From a bacterium (GTDB lineage: Bacteria > Cyanobacteriota > Vampirovibrionia > Gastranaerophilales > Gastranaerophilaceae), in NCBI GenBank assembly GCA_004558955.1, contig SFZC01000019.1:1-21713 (forward strand): DNA of 21,713 nucleotides, read 5' to 3'. Position numbers and translations under genes: made by a program. Of the stretch, positions 15,060 through 21,713 are shown piece after piece; within the stretch, counting starts at the first letter, position 1; each line of letters begins with the position of its first letter. Below the pieces are notes generated by a model. It was not told the origin of the DNA. It did no database searches and worked only from the letters and a program-made list of their open reading frames with translations.

Positions 15060-15103
15060 GTTTATGTTACCGAAATGTTATATATGTGGATTTTGAAAAA
15101 AAA

Positions 15104-15391
15104 TTAAAAGTGCATATCAAAACTCGGGGATTTGCCGTTAACACGTTCGTCCTCAATTCTCATTGCTGAGCCTATCGTAAAGTTTTGAGCAGAAGTTTTG
15201 TTAATCTCAAATGCCACATTACCGTTAAAAACAGGTTCATTTTCTTCCAAATATTCAAATAACGGAGTTGCCGGAGCCTTGATTATATCTTCAAGTGTTT
15301 CTCCTGCCTGTTGAATTGTTCTTTCCGGAACTCTTACGTTCATTCCAAAAGGTTTAAACGGTCTGTTGAATGCGAAATTTGACTCTGCCAT
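15104..15391 (-). CDS. Small unknown protein with PVFNG element, 95 aa
   Basis: The ATG at 15391 is preceded by AAGGAT at about 10 nt. The chain is acidic in the middle and has no signal peptide, membrane helix or cysteine. Residues about 50-58 read NEPVFNGNV, a variant of the PxFTG element in the 1277-2662 and 20297-20908 products. The N-terminus is Phe/Pro-rich (FNRPFKPFGM). The end is SPSFDMHF. No known family is recognised. The gene is isolated between the yidC leader and the divergent Fe-S gene. Confidence 0.55.
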   Translation of the reverse strand: MAESNFAFNRPFKPFGMNVRVPERTIQQAGETLEDIIKAPATPLFEYLEENEPVFNGNVAFEINKTSAQNFTIGSAMRIEDERVNGKSPSFDMHF

Positions 15392-15496
15392 TTTTAAATA
15401 TCCTTATTATTAACTAAGATTACTCTCTATATCGGCAAAATTTTTCAAAAAGTTTAATCATTTCCTCTCAATATTAACGAATGTAAACTATTGTTG

Positions 15497-15505
15497 TGCT
15501 ATGAT
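15497..15505 (+). promoter_or_regulatory. Extended -10 of the Fe-S gene, predicted leaderless
   Basis: TGC-TATGAT (TATGAT at 15500-15505) with only 6 nt to the ATG at 15512, and no ribosome site. No convincing -35; the TG extension may make up for it. Confidence 0.4.
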
Positions 15506-15511
15506 TTTGAT

Positions 15512-16573
15512 ATGAAGGATTTTGAAGGCTATAAGGACGAATTAAACAAATGTTCAAAATGCGGACTGTGCGAAACGGTTTGTCCGCTGTTCAAAATTAC
15601 CCCTAACGATTGCGTAGCAAGCAAAGGAAAATTCATTATGTTGCACGGAGTCGCAAAAGGGGATTTGAAAATAACCAAAAACATTAACAAATACATTGAC
15701 ATGTGTCTAAAATGCGGGAAATGTAAGGACTTTTGTCCCGCAAGCATTGATATCTGCGAGATTTTAGCCGCAGCGAAATATGAATATATGAAAAATAAAC
15801 CGCTCGGGAAAGTTATAAATTTTCTAGAAAGCCCGTTTATTTTTGACAATATAATAAATACACTTGAAAAATTCAGTCTTCCGTTTAGAAAAAAAATGCC
15901 AAACGTAAAAACTTCTCAAAAAACGGTAGCCTATTTCAAAGGTTGCGTCAATAAAGTTTTTCCGCAAAACGATAACGCTATTTCAAAGATTTTCCAAAAC
16001 ACACCGATAAAAATTCTTGAACCTGATTTCAAATGTTGCGGGATACCATTTTTGTCAGAAGGCAATACGAACCGTTATTTTGAGGTTATGCACCACAATT
16101 CAAAACTTATGCAAGAAAACAACGCCGACTACATAGTTACAGATTGTGCATCTTGCCAAAATACACTCAAAAATTATGGAACAAAAACTCCCGCAATCGT
16201 GAACTGGGGCGATTTAATCGCAAATGAAAATCTTAAATTTGAGTTTTCCAAACATATGAAAGTGACCTTCCACAAGCCGTGTCACTTAGATAACGAAGAA
16301 TTTTTTGAAAAAATAATCAAGAATTGTTCTAATGTTGAATACATAAAAATGGACGGATATGACGATTGTTGTGGCTTTGCAGGAACTTTTGCAATAAAAA
16401 ATCCGAGACTTTCAAAAGAATTACTAAATCAAAAAATATCAAATATAAAAAAGACAAACGCAGATTTTGTTATTACGACCTGCCCGCTATGCCAATTAGG
16501 CTTGACGATTGGACTAACCGGTTCAAAAATCAAAGTCATGAGTTTACTCGAATTTCTCGCAATGGAAAAATAA
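15512..16573 (+). CDS. Fe-S CCG-domain oxidoreductase subunit (GlcF/LutA/HdrD-like)
   Basis: 353 residues, cytosolic or membrane-associated. Two [4Fe-4S] ferredoxin sites: C14/C17/C20/C24 and C65/C68/C71/C75. Two CCG domains follow: FKCCGIPF plus a DCASC motif, and CCGFAGTF with TTCPLCQLGL, and FHKPCH between them. This order is that of the iron-sulfur subunit of glycolate oxidase (GlcF), lactate LutA and heterodisulfide reductase HdrD relatives. It normally hands electrons from an FAD subunit to a quinone or disulfide acceptor. No FAD partner (GlcD/LldD type) is adjacent, so the substrate is open. The start at 15512 is chosen over a TTG at 15491, because a -10 box lies between. Confidence 0.88.
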   Translation: MKDFEGYKDELNKCSKCGLCETVCPLFKITPNDCVASKGKFIMLHGVAKGDLKITKNINKYIDMCLKCGKCKDFCPASIDICEILAAAKYEYMKNKPLGKVINFLESPFIFDNIINTLEKFSLPFRKKMPNVKTSQKTVAYFKGCVNKVFPQNDNAISKIFQNTPIKILEPDFKCCGIPFLSEGNTNRYFEVMHHNSKLMQENNADYIVTDCASCQNTLKNYGTKTPAIVNWGDLIANENLKFEFSKHMKVTFHKPCHLDNEEFFEKIIKNCSNVEYIKMDGYDDCCGFAGTFAIKNPRLSKELLNQKISNIKKTNADFVITTCPLCQLGLTIGLTGSKIKVMSLLEFLAMEK

Positions 16574-16623
16574 AAAACTAATCCCCAAAAATCACCCCGA
16601 ACGAGTTTCAGAGGCTCTTCCTG

Positions 16624-16652
16624 TCAAGATTAAAAATCAAGCAATCTTGATT
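16624..16652. terminator. Alternative hairpins after the Fe-S gene
   Basis: Two mutually exclusive stems share bases: TCAAGATT (16624-16631) with AATCTTGA (16643-16650), and AATCAAG (16635-16641) with CTTGATT (16646-16652). The tail is only loosely T-rich. It lies in a 146-nt spacer between converging genes; a weak terminator is the likeliest role. Confidence 0.35.
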
Positions 16653-16719
16653 GTGTAGATTTTATCTTATTCAGAATCTGTTTAGCACTAAAAGAATTAA
16701 AAAGTCACTCGTCAGATAA

Positions 16720-17952
16720 TCATCTTGTATATTTCGTACCGACTAATTCGTCAGGTAAAAACTGTTGTTCAACATCAGGTGCATCGTGAGAATAAACATA
16801 CCCAAACCCAAAGCCGTATTTGGCGGCATCTTTATAATGAGCATCACGCAAGTGCATTGGCGGGGCATAATCTTTTCCGTTAGAAATATCTGAAAGTGCA
16901 GCATCGATTGCACAACAAGCTTCATTCGATTTTTTCGCCCTGGCGACATAAATTACTGCCTGAGCAAGCGGAATACGACCTTCGGGAAGTCCCAAAAGTT
17001 CCACCGCTTTGTACGCATCAACCGCAATTTTTAAAGCATTGATATCTGCATTTCCGACATCTTCCGCCGCACAAACAATCAATCTGCGAGCAATAAATCT
17101 CGGATCTTCGCCAGCAATAATCATTTTTGCCAAATAATAAATCGCCGCATCAGGGTCACTACCCCTCAAGCTTTTCTGAAACGCCGAAGCACAGTCATAA
17201 TGTTCCTGTCTTGAATATCTTGTATTCCTTTGTTGACAAATCTCTTCAATCGTTTTTACGGTCAAATACCTTTTATTTTCTTTCAAATCACTTGCGAAAT
17301 ATGCATTTTCCGTAATATTCAACGCATATCTTGCGTCCCCTCGTGCCAAATTGATAATAAAATCCAGCACGCCAGTTTCGCATTCCATTGGTGCATAATT
17401 GTTCGCAAGATAAGAAAAACCTCGTTTGATAATTTTCGACATGCTCTCATCATCTATAGAATTTAGCCGGATAACCTGCAAGCGTGATAACAATGCAGGA
17501 ACGACCTGAAAAGAAGGATTTTCCGTTGTCGAACCTATCAAAAACAAAGTTCCGTTTTCCAAATGTGGCAAAAGTGCATCTTGTTGAGTTTTTGAATATC
17601 TGTGAATTTCGTCAATAAACAGGATTGTTTTTTGTCCTGCTCTCAAATTTTCTTTTGCCTTTTCAACGGCATCTTTAATGTCTTTAACTCCTGATGTTAC
17701 GGCAGAAATTTCAATAAACGCAGCCTGAGTTTTTGTTGCGATAAGTCGTGCCAATGTTGTCTTTCCACACCCGGGAGTTCCCCACAAAATAAGCGAAAAC
17801 AAGCGATTTGTCTTTAATAAATTCAACAAAGGACTGCGAGGTGAAATTACATTACTCTGTCCCATAAATTCATCAAGTGTTTTCGGTCGCAAAATTTCCG
17901 CCAATGGAATTTGTTTATTTATATTTTCAAGTTCCGTAAATAAATTATTCAT
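16720..17952 (-). CDS. rarA: Replication-associated recombination protein A (RarA/MgsA), AAA+ ATPase
   Basis: 410 residues, close to the family length. RarA is a clamp-loader-like AAA+ ATPase that acts at stalled replication forks. Walker A GTPGCGKT (58-65), Walker B ILFIDEIHR (110-118), sensor 1 in LIGSTTENPSF and the arginine finger region (LLSRLQVI) are complete. The C-terminal tetramerisation part carries RGSDPDAAIYYLAKM, AEDVGNAD and LPEGRIPLAQAVIYVA. The ATG at 17952 has no ribosome site; TATAAT is 6 nt upstream. It is divergent to the substrate-binding protein gene with overlapping -10 boxes. Confidence 0.97.
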   Translation of the reverse strand: MNNLFTELENINKQIPLAEILRPKTLDEFMGQSNVISPRSPLLNLLKTNRLFSLILWGTPGCGKTTLARLIATKTQAAFIEISAVTSGVKDIKDAVEKAKENLRAGQKTILFIDEIHRYSKTQQDALLPHLENGTLFLIGSTTENPSFQVVPALLSRLQVIRLNSIDDESMSKIIKRGFSYLANNYAPMECETGVLDFIINLARGDARYALNITENAYFASDLKENKRYLTVKTIEEICQQRNTRYSRQEHYDCASAFQKSLRGSDPDAAIYYLAKMIIAGEDPRFIARRLIVCAAEDVGNADINALKIAVDAYKAVELLGLPEGRIPLAQAVIYVARAKKSNEACCAIDAALSDISNGKDYAPPMHLRDAHYKDAAKYGFGFGYVYSHDAPDVEQQFLPDELVGTKYTR

Positions 17953-17958
17953 AGTATA

Positions 17959-17986
17959 ATTATAACACAGGGATATTAATCAACAA
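17959..17986 (-). promoter_or_regulatory. rarA promoter overlapping a divergent -10
   Basis: Reverse strand TTGTTG (17981-17986), 16-nt spacer, TATAAT (17959-17964), 6 nt before the ATG. The forward strand reads TATAAT at 17955-17960, so the palindrome TATAATTATA gives a -10 to both directions; the forward one could serve the gene at 18001, although its -35 would lie inside rarA and is poor. Confidence 0.5.
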
Positions 17987-18000
17987 AAACGGAGAGACTC

Positions 18001-19227
18001 GTGACAAAAAAACTGTTAATAATTCTTATCACAACGTTTGTTTTGATTACAGGTTCATTTTTTATTTTTAGAAAAAAAACACCTCAGAAAAACGTGGTCG
18101 CATTTTGGACGCTTCAAATGTCTGATTTCGCCCCATACATTACAAGTGTGATAAAAGAATTTGAACTAAAAAACCCTAATATAAAAATCAAATGGGTAGA
18201 TGTTCCGTTTTCGGAAGGCGAAAAAAGAACTTTGGCCTCAGTTTTGAGCGACAATCCGCCTGATTTGGTAAATCTTAACCCTGATTTTTCGGCAACTCTT
18301 GCTCAAAAAGGAGCACTTTTTGAAATTCCGAAAAATAAGACAACACAATTCAACAAGTCCATTATGGAAAGTTTAAACTATAAGGGCAAATTTTACTCTA
18401 TACCTTGGTATGCGACAAGTGCAATAACTATTTACAACAAAGATTTATTAAAAAAAGGAAATATCACGCTACCTGAAACTTATAACCAAATTGCACTTGC
18501 TGCCCCGACAGTAAAAGCAAAAACTGGAGTCTTTATAATGCTTCCGAACATAACGGAAAATGACACTTTTTTAAAAATATTAAACAAATACGGTTGTGCC
18601 GATAGAGACACGATTAATTCAAAAAAATCAGAACAAGTTTTCGGGTTATTCAAAACTCTTTACGATAAAAACTTAATTCCGAAAGAAACCATCACTACAA
18701 CACTACAAGAAGCCTTAGAAAAATACATGTCTGAAAACATTGTACTAATCGGAGCAGGGGCAAACTTTTTAAACATGATAAAAGAAAATGCTCCCGAAAC
18801 CTACGCTAAAACTGATGTAGCACCTCAAATTACTGGAGAGCTCGGACAATATGATTTTTCTTTGATGAATTTTGTAATTCCGCTAAGGTCAAGACACCAA
18901 AAAGAAGCTTTAGATTTTGCCCTGTTTTTGACAAACGACAAAAATCAATACGAATTAGCAAAATTAACCAACGTTTTGGCGGTGAATGAAAAGACCTTAA
19001 ATAGTGACTTTTACACAAAATATAACCCAAAAGATTTGAGTGCAAAGGCTCGTGTAATCAGTGCTTCTCAGATTAACAAAATTGAGCCGGTCTATAAAAC
19101 AAAACGAAATCAAAAAGAAATAAATAACATCATAAATGCGGCAATTCAAGAGATTTTACTTGGTAAAACCAATATCAAACAAAGTCTTGATAAGGTCGTA
19201 AAAAACTGGAATAATATCGAAGAATAG
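18001..19227 (+). CDS. ABC-type sugar substrate-binding protein, N-terminally anchored
   Basis: 408 residues; GTG start with GGAGAG 4 nt upstream. The fold is family-1 extracellular solute-binding (MalE/UgpB type): VVAFWTLQMSDF strand at about 32-43, FELKNPNIKIKWVDVPF, DLVNLNPDF (ligand-cleft region), YSIPWYATSAITIYNKDLLK, then NFVIPL and ALDFALFL. Residues 4-24 form a hydrophobic segment (LLIILITTFVLITGSFFIF) followed by basic residues RKK. There is no lipobox cysteine and no AxA site near it, so it is probably an uncleaved anchor that keeps the protein on the membrane. No permease or ATPase is adjacent. A dehydrogenase gene follows after 10 nt. Confidence 0.85.
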   Translation: MTKKLLIILITTFVLITGSFFIFRKKTPQKNVVAFWTLQMSDFAPYITSVIKEFELKNPNIKIKWVDVPFSEGEKRTLASVLSDNPPDLVNLNPDFSATLAQKGALFEIPKNKTTQFNKSIMESLNYKGKFYSIPWYATSAITIYNKDLLKKGNITLPETYNQIALAAPTVKAKTGVFIMLPNITENDTFLKILNKYGCADRDTINSKKSEQVFGLFKTLYDKNLIPKETITTTLQEALEKYMSENIVLIGAGANFLNMIKENAPETYAKTDVAPQITGELGQYDFSLMNFVIPLRSRHQKEALDFALFLTNDKNQYELAKLTNVLAVNEKTLNSDFYTKYNPKDLSAKARVISASQINKIEPVYKTKRNQKEINNIINAAIQEILLGKTNIKQSLDKVVKNWNNIEE

Positions 19228-19237
19228 GAGAGAATTT

Positions 19238-20203
19238 ATGAAAGCAGTTGTTTTTGATAACGAATTAAAATTAGTCAACGACTATGAAAAACCTGTTCCA
19301 CAAAAGGGTGAAGCTCTTGTTCGTGTAACCTTGGCAGGCATTTGCAACACTGACTACGAAATCACAAAAGGCTATATGGGTTATGTTGGAATATTAGGTC
19401 ACGAAGCTGTCGGAATTGTTGAAGACGTAAATTCCGATGACAAATCACTTATCGGGAAAAGAGTTGTGCCTGAAATCAGTTACGGCTGCAAAAAACCTGA
19501 TTGTCCTTGGTGTGCGGAAAAATTATACAGACATTGTCCTGACCGCCACACGCTTGGAATTTTCCACAAAGACGGCGTATTTGCTCAATATTTCACAATG
19601 CCTACGGAAGTTTTGTTTGAAGTTCCCGAGAATGTTCCTGACACTCAAGCTGTATTTGTAGAACCTCTTGCGGCAGCCCTTGAAATCACCGAACAACACC
19701 ACATCAAACCGTTTGAAAAAGTTGTAGTTTTGGGTGACGGAAAATTAGGATTGATTACCGCACTAGCACTAAATGCTCAAAATATTGACGTGACCTTAGT
19801 CGGCAAGCACCAAAACAAACTTGATATTGCAAAGGCTCAAGGCTGCGACACTTCATTACTAAACGATTTTAAAATTGAGAAAAAATATGACGTTGTAGTC
19901 GAAGCAACAGGTTCAATTTCAGGATTTGAAACAGCCTTAGCACTAACTAAACCTCGTGGCGTCTTGGTATTAAAAAGCACGGTTGCAGCCTCAAAAGAAT
20001 TTAACCTTGCACCAATCGTAATTGACGAAATCACCGTATTAGGTTCAAGGTGCGGACAATTCCCTGCTGCATTAAGACTTCTGAAATCAGGAAAAGTTGA
20101 CTTTTCACCACTTATTTCGGCAACCTACAACATTGATGATGCGATTGAAGCCTTTGAAAAAAATAAAGAAAAAGAAACTCTAAAAGTTCTGTTAAAATTC
20201 TAA
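19238..20203 (+). CDS. Zinc-dependent medium-chain dehydrogenase
   Basis: 321 residues, MDR family. Catalytic zinc ligands: C36 (GICNTDYE), H55-E56 (GHEAVG) and E142 (FVEPLAAALE). The structural zinc loop has four Cys: C84, C89, C92, C100, with four instead of the usual two residues between the first pair. The Rossmann part has GDGKLG (166-171) after VVVL and a VVEATGS stretch, typical for NAD(P). Relatives are polyol, threonine and sugar-alcohol dehydrogenases. Together with the sugar-binding protein upstream, a sugar or polyol substrate is plausible but not shown. AGGAGA overlaps the upstream stop. It is the last gene before a strong terminator. Confidence 0.9.
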   Translation: MKAVVFDNELKLVNDYEKPVPQKGEALVRVTLAGICNTDYEITKGYMGYVGILGHEAVGIVEDVNSDDKSLIGKRVVPEISYGCKKPDCPWCAEKLYRHCPDRHTLGIFHKDGVFAQYFTMPTEVLFEVPENVPDTQAVFVEPLAAALEITEQHHIKPFEKVVVLGDGKLGLITALALNAQNIDVTLVGKHQNKLDIAKAQGCDTSLLNDFKIEKKYDVVVEATGSISGFETALALTKPRGVLVLKSTVAASKEFNLAPIVIDEITVLGSRCGQFPAALRLLKSGKVDFSPLISATYNIDDAIEAFEKNKEKETLKVLLKF

Positions 20204-20227
20204 AAGTAAACTAAAAATTTGAAAACG

Positions 20228-20267
20228 TCCTGAAAAATTAGCAAAAAAAATTTTTCAGGAGTTTTTT
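20228..20267 (+). terminator. Strong terminator after the dehydrogenase
   Basis: A 12-bp stem (20228-20239 with 20249-20260), 9-nt loop, then six T at 20262-20267. Confidence 0.85.
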
Positions 20268-20296
20268 ATATACATAAGCTTGGCATGGAGTAAAAA

Positions 20297-20908
20297 ATGA
20301 ACATTAACCAGACACGACAAAACCCGAATTTCACAGGTAAATTAATACTTAGCGACAGTATTTATCCTCGAAAAAAGTATGAAGTTGTGCCAAAATATTT
20401 AAAAACCATTGTTGATGAATTTGAAAAACGTACAGCAGGAGAAGACGGCACAATGTTTGTTGCGGGCCTGACAAAAAATCCGTACAAAATCAGCTATAAA
20501 GAACTTCAAATGAATACCTATTTCAGCAATAAGGGTTATAAAGATGCCATTGCTGTACGAGATAACGGATTGTTCGCTTCAAACTGGACGCATGAAGGAT
20601 TTTATGATGTAAACGGTGCAATAAATAAATTCGTAAAACTTTTTGAAATTTTTAAACATAGAGAAACCTATGTGACCCAAACAGTTAATCCGACAAAAAG
20701 AAGATGGGCAAAGCCTAAAAGACTCCTTGATATTTTGAAATACGACTACGAAATTTTGTTAAAACAAAAACTCGGCAAATTGGACATTATGGCAGAAGCG
20801 CAGCAAACAATAAACGGTAAAGACAAACTCGCACTTGGCAGTTCATTTGACAGTCACCCGATAAAAATGTTTCAACGAGAACAAAATACCATTATTAACG
20901 GAGTTTAA
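20297..20908 (+). CDS. Unknown protein with N-terminal NPNFTG element, 203 aa
   Basis: GGAG lies 8 nt before the ATG at 20297. The start carries NPNFTG at residues 9-14 after a short polar lead, the same element as TPSFTG in the HNH-like protein. Beyond that, a VPKYLKTIVDEFEKRTAGEDG helix, a beta segment, and a basic helical part (KRRWAKPKRLLDILKYDYEIL) are seen. There is no signal peptide, membrane helix or cysteine. The basic middle part could contact nucleic acid or membrane. No family is recognised. The stop overlaps the opposing lipoprotein gene by 4 nt. Confidence 0.6.
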   Translation: MNINQTRQNPNFTGKLILSDSIYPRKKYEVVPKYLKTIVDEFEKRTAGEDGTMFVAGLTKNPYKISYKELQMNTYFSNKGYKDAIAVRDNGLFASNWTHEGFYDVNGAINKFVKLFEIFKHRETYVTQTVNPTKRRWAKPKRLLDILKYDYEILLKQKLGKLDIMAEAQQTINGKDKLALGSSFDSHPIKMFQREQNTIINGV

Positions 20909-21411
20909 TCAGGAAAATCCGCTTTGGACTCTTCAACCTCTTTGATTATGTTGAAAATATCTTTAACTTCTTTTTCAGACATACCATTTTCGCAACGTGC
21001 AGAATAGCAACCCGATTCGGCACAAAAATACATTACGTTAATTTTGTCACCGTTTCCACGAGTATTAACCATAACACCCTGTCCAACATCAAGTTGTGAG
21101 TTATTGGAATATTTTGTATAATCTCCGCTACTGTCGCCATTGTTGTATTCTGTGATAGTTTTGCGAACGGTAACCTCACGAGTTTCATCCAGCGGATATG
21201 TAACCTCAATAGTGTCCGGCATTGCCCGAACCGTATAGTTTGAAAGGTTCAACGGGAAATTGAAGCCTGTTATGTTCTTCGCACATTCATAACTTTGCAA
21301 ACAATCCGTCCACGGATTAGGCATGCCAATCATTTTGTCCTTCGTGCAACCGGAAGTCAAAACGCCAAAAGATAAAATTGTTAAAATTAAAACAGTAAAT
21401 CTATTTTTCAT
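20905..21411 (-). CDS. Lipoprotein of unknown function
   Basis: 168 residues. The N-terminus MKNRFTVLILTILSFG is a lipoprotein signal, with the lipobox LTSGC placing the acylated Cys at about residue 22. The mature part has Cys pairs (CLQSYEC, and CAESGC followed by CENG), probably disulfides in the periplasm. Middle strands (NYTVRAMPDTIEVTYPLDETREVTVRK style) suggest a beta domain. The C-terminal helix reads SEKEVKDIFNIIKEVE. The ATG at 21411 has no ribosome site; an extended -10 lies 6 nt upstream. I do not recognise the family. Confidence 0.75.
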   Translation of the reverse strand: MKNRFTVLILTILSFGVLTSGCTKDKMIGMPNPWTDCLQSYECAKNITGFNFPLNLSNYTVRAMPDTIEVTYPLDETREVTVRKTITEYNNGDSSGDYTKYSNNSQLDVGQGVMVNTRGNGDKINVMYFCAESGCYSARCENGMSEKEVKDIFNIIKEVEESKADFPD

Positions 21412-21417
21412 AAAATG

Positions 21418-21426
21418 AATTTAGCA
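21418..21426 (-). promoter_or_regulatory. Extended -10 of the lipoprotein gene, predicted leaderless
   Basis: Reverse strand TGC-TAAATT (TAAATT at 21418-21423), 6 nt before the ATG at 21411. The -35 region is poor. Confidence 0.35.
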
Positions 21427-21482
21427 CAAATTTCACCAAAAATAAATATAAACCTAAACCGTTAAATTTTTAAAATAAGTGG

Positions 21483-21488
21483 TATAAT
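21483..21488 (+). promoter_or_regulatory. -10 box of the CDF transporter gene
   Basis: TATAAT on the forward strand, 41 nt before the ATG at 21530, with GTTAAA (21461-21466) at 16 nt as a weak -35. The leader carries CAGGTG 6 nt before the start. Confidence 0.4.
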
Positions 21489-21506
21489 AGTTATGACTAG
21501 GTGTTA

Positions 21507-21713
21507 AAAAGTTAAGAATCAGGTGTTTTATGAATATTGAGTCTAAAAAAAAATTGGCAGCAAGTTTATCAATTACTTCCAACGGGTTAATAATTATTTT
21601 CAAATTATTAGCAGGAATTTTTATGGGAAGTATAAGTATTATATCTGAAGCTATTCATTCAATGAACGACTTTTTAGACTCAATATTCATAAAACACCTG
21701 ATTCTTAACTTTT
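21507..21713. repeat. 43-bp perfect inverted repeat, probable fold-back artefact
   Basis: Arms at 21507-21549 and 21671-21713 are exact reverse complements, with 121 nt between. The right arm is the last 43 bases of the window and sits inside the CDF frame. The left arm spans the leader and the first codons of the same gene. Read in frame, the right arm gives a sequence unlike any CDF protein. The join probably lies in the TTTTTAGAC stretch near 21671-21680. Confidence 0.9.
21530..21713 (+). CDS. Cation diffusion facilitator transporter, N-terminal fragment
   Basis: The ATG at 21530 opens KKKLAASLSITSNGLIIIFKLLAG, then a GSISIISEAIHSMNDF segment. This is TM1 and the start of TM2 of a CDF-family (PF01545) zinc/iron/manganese efflux protein: the SEAIHSMND stretch is the conserved SxAxHSxxD region, with the Asp that binds metal in TM2. 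The genuine sequence ends at about residue 48-50 (MNDFL); what follows (DSIFIKHLILNF) is encoded by the inverted repeat and should not be trusted. CAGGTG lies upstream. The rest of the gene lies outside the window or was lost at a false join. Confidence 0.85.
   Translation, partial: MNIESKKKLAASLSITSNGLIIIFKLLAGIFMGSISIISEAIHSMNDFLDSIFIKHLILNF

Noticed and set aside
1..21713. CRISPR array, tRNA or insertion sequence
   Set aside because: I looked for regular direct repeats, cloverleaf-like GC-rich segments with a TTCGA loop, and transposase motifs with flanking repeats; none was seen.
21671..21713. Natural inverted repeat of a mobile element or invertible promoter
   Set aside because: The copy ends exactly at the window end and breaks a conserved gene; no recombinase is nearby, so a fold-back artefact is simpler.

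Overview
The window is AT-rich (coding regions use A/T-ending codons, spacers are close to all A/T) and carries about 26 densely packed protein genes on both strands. The standard bacterial code fits: uvrA ends in TGA. There is no rRNA, tRNA, CRISPR array or insertion sequence that I can see. Housekeeping genes (uvrA, HU, queA, yidC, rarA) mark it as bacterial chromosome. A lipobox protein and several exported proteins are present. Three otherwise unrelated proteins carry a short Pro-x-Phe-(Thr/Asn)-Gly element near a terminus or in a linker, and the YidC has no large N-terminal periplasmic domain but a long insert between transmembrane segments. My best guess is a host-associated Melainabacteria/Vampirovibrionia (Gastranaerophilales-like) genome. 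That is inference from style and recall, not proof.

Left part (1-3,478): the 5' part of an unrecognised gene runs off the left edge. It is followed by a small unknown gene, a double CxxC zinc-ribbon protein with a good promoter, an HNH-nuclease-like 461-residue protein with two TPSFT elements, and a Ser/Asn-rich unknown protein. Middle (3,618-9,658): uvrA, a pair of related exported proteins of unknown function that end at a strong terminator, a histone-like HU gene on the opposite strand, a small exported protein plus a four-helix membrane protein of the PF04020 'holin' family, and a HepT-MntA type VII toxin-antitoxin pair.

Next (9,898-15,391): a PilZ c-di-GMP receptor is co-transcribed with a short Orn/Lys/Arg-decarboxylase-like PLP enzyme. 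Then come a lytic transglycosylase without a signal peptide, a small basic protein, queA, yidC and a small unknown protein. Right part (15,512-21,713): a two-cluster Fe-S CCG-domain protein (GlcF/LutA-like), rarA, a divergent pair of substrate-binding protein and zinc medium-chain dehydrogenase, an NPNFTG-type unknown protein, a lipoprotein, and the first third of a cation-diffusion-facilitator transporter.

Three observations stand out. First, five genes (uvrA, the 6,502 gene, the Fe-S gene, rarA and the lipoprotein) have a -10 box 6-7 nt before the start codon and no ribosome-binding site, which predicts leaderless mRNAs. Second, the last 43 bases of the window are the exact reverse complement of bases 21,507-21,549, so the CDF gene folds back on itself. 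This looks like an assembly or library artefact at a contig end. Third, the antitoxin of the HepT-MntA pair has Asn where the third carboxylate of the nucleotidyltransferase site is usual.
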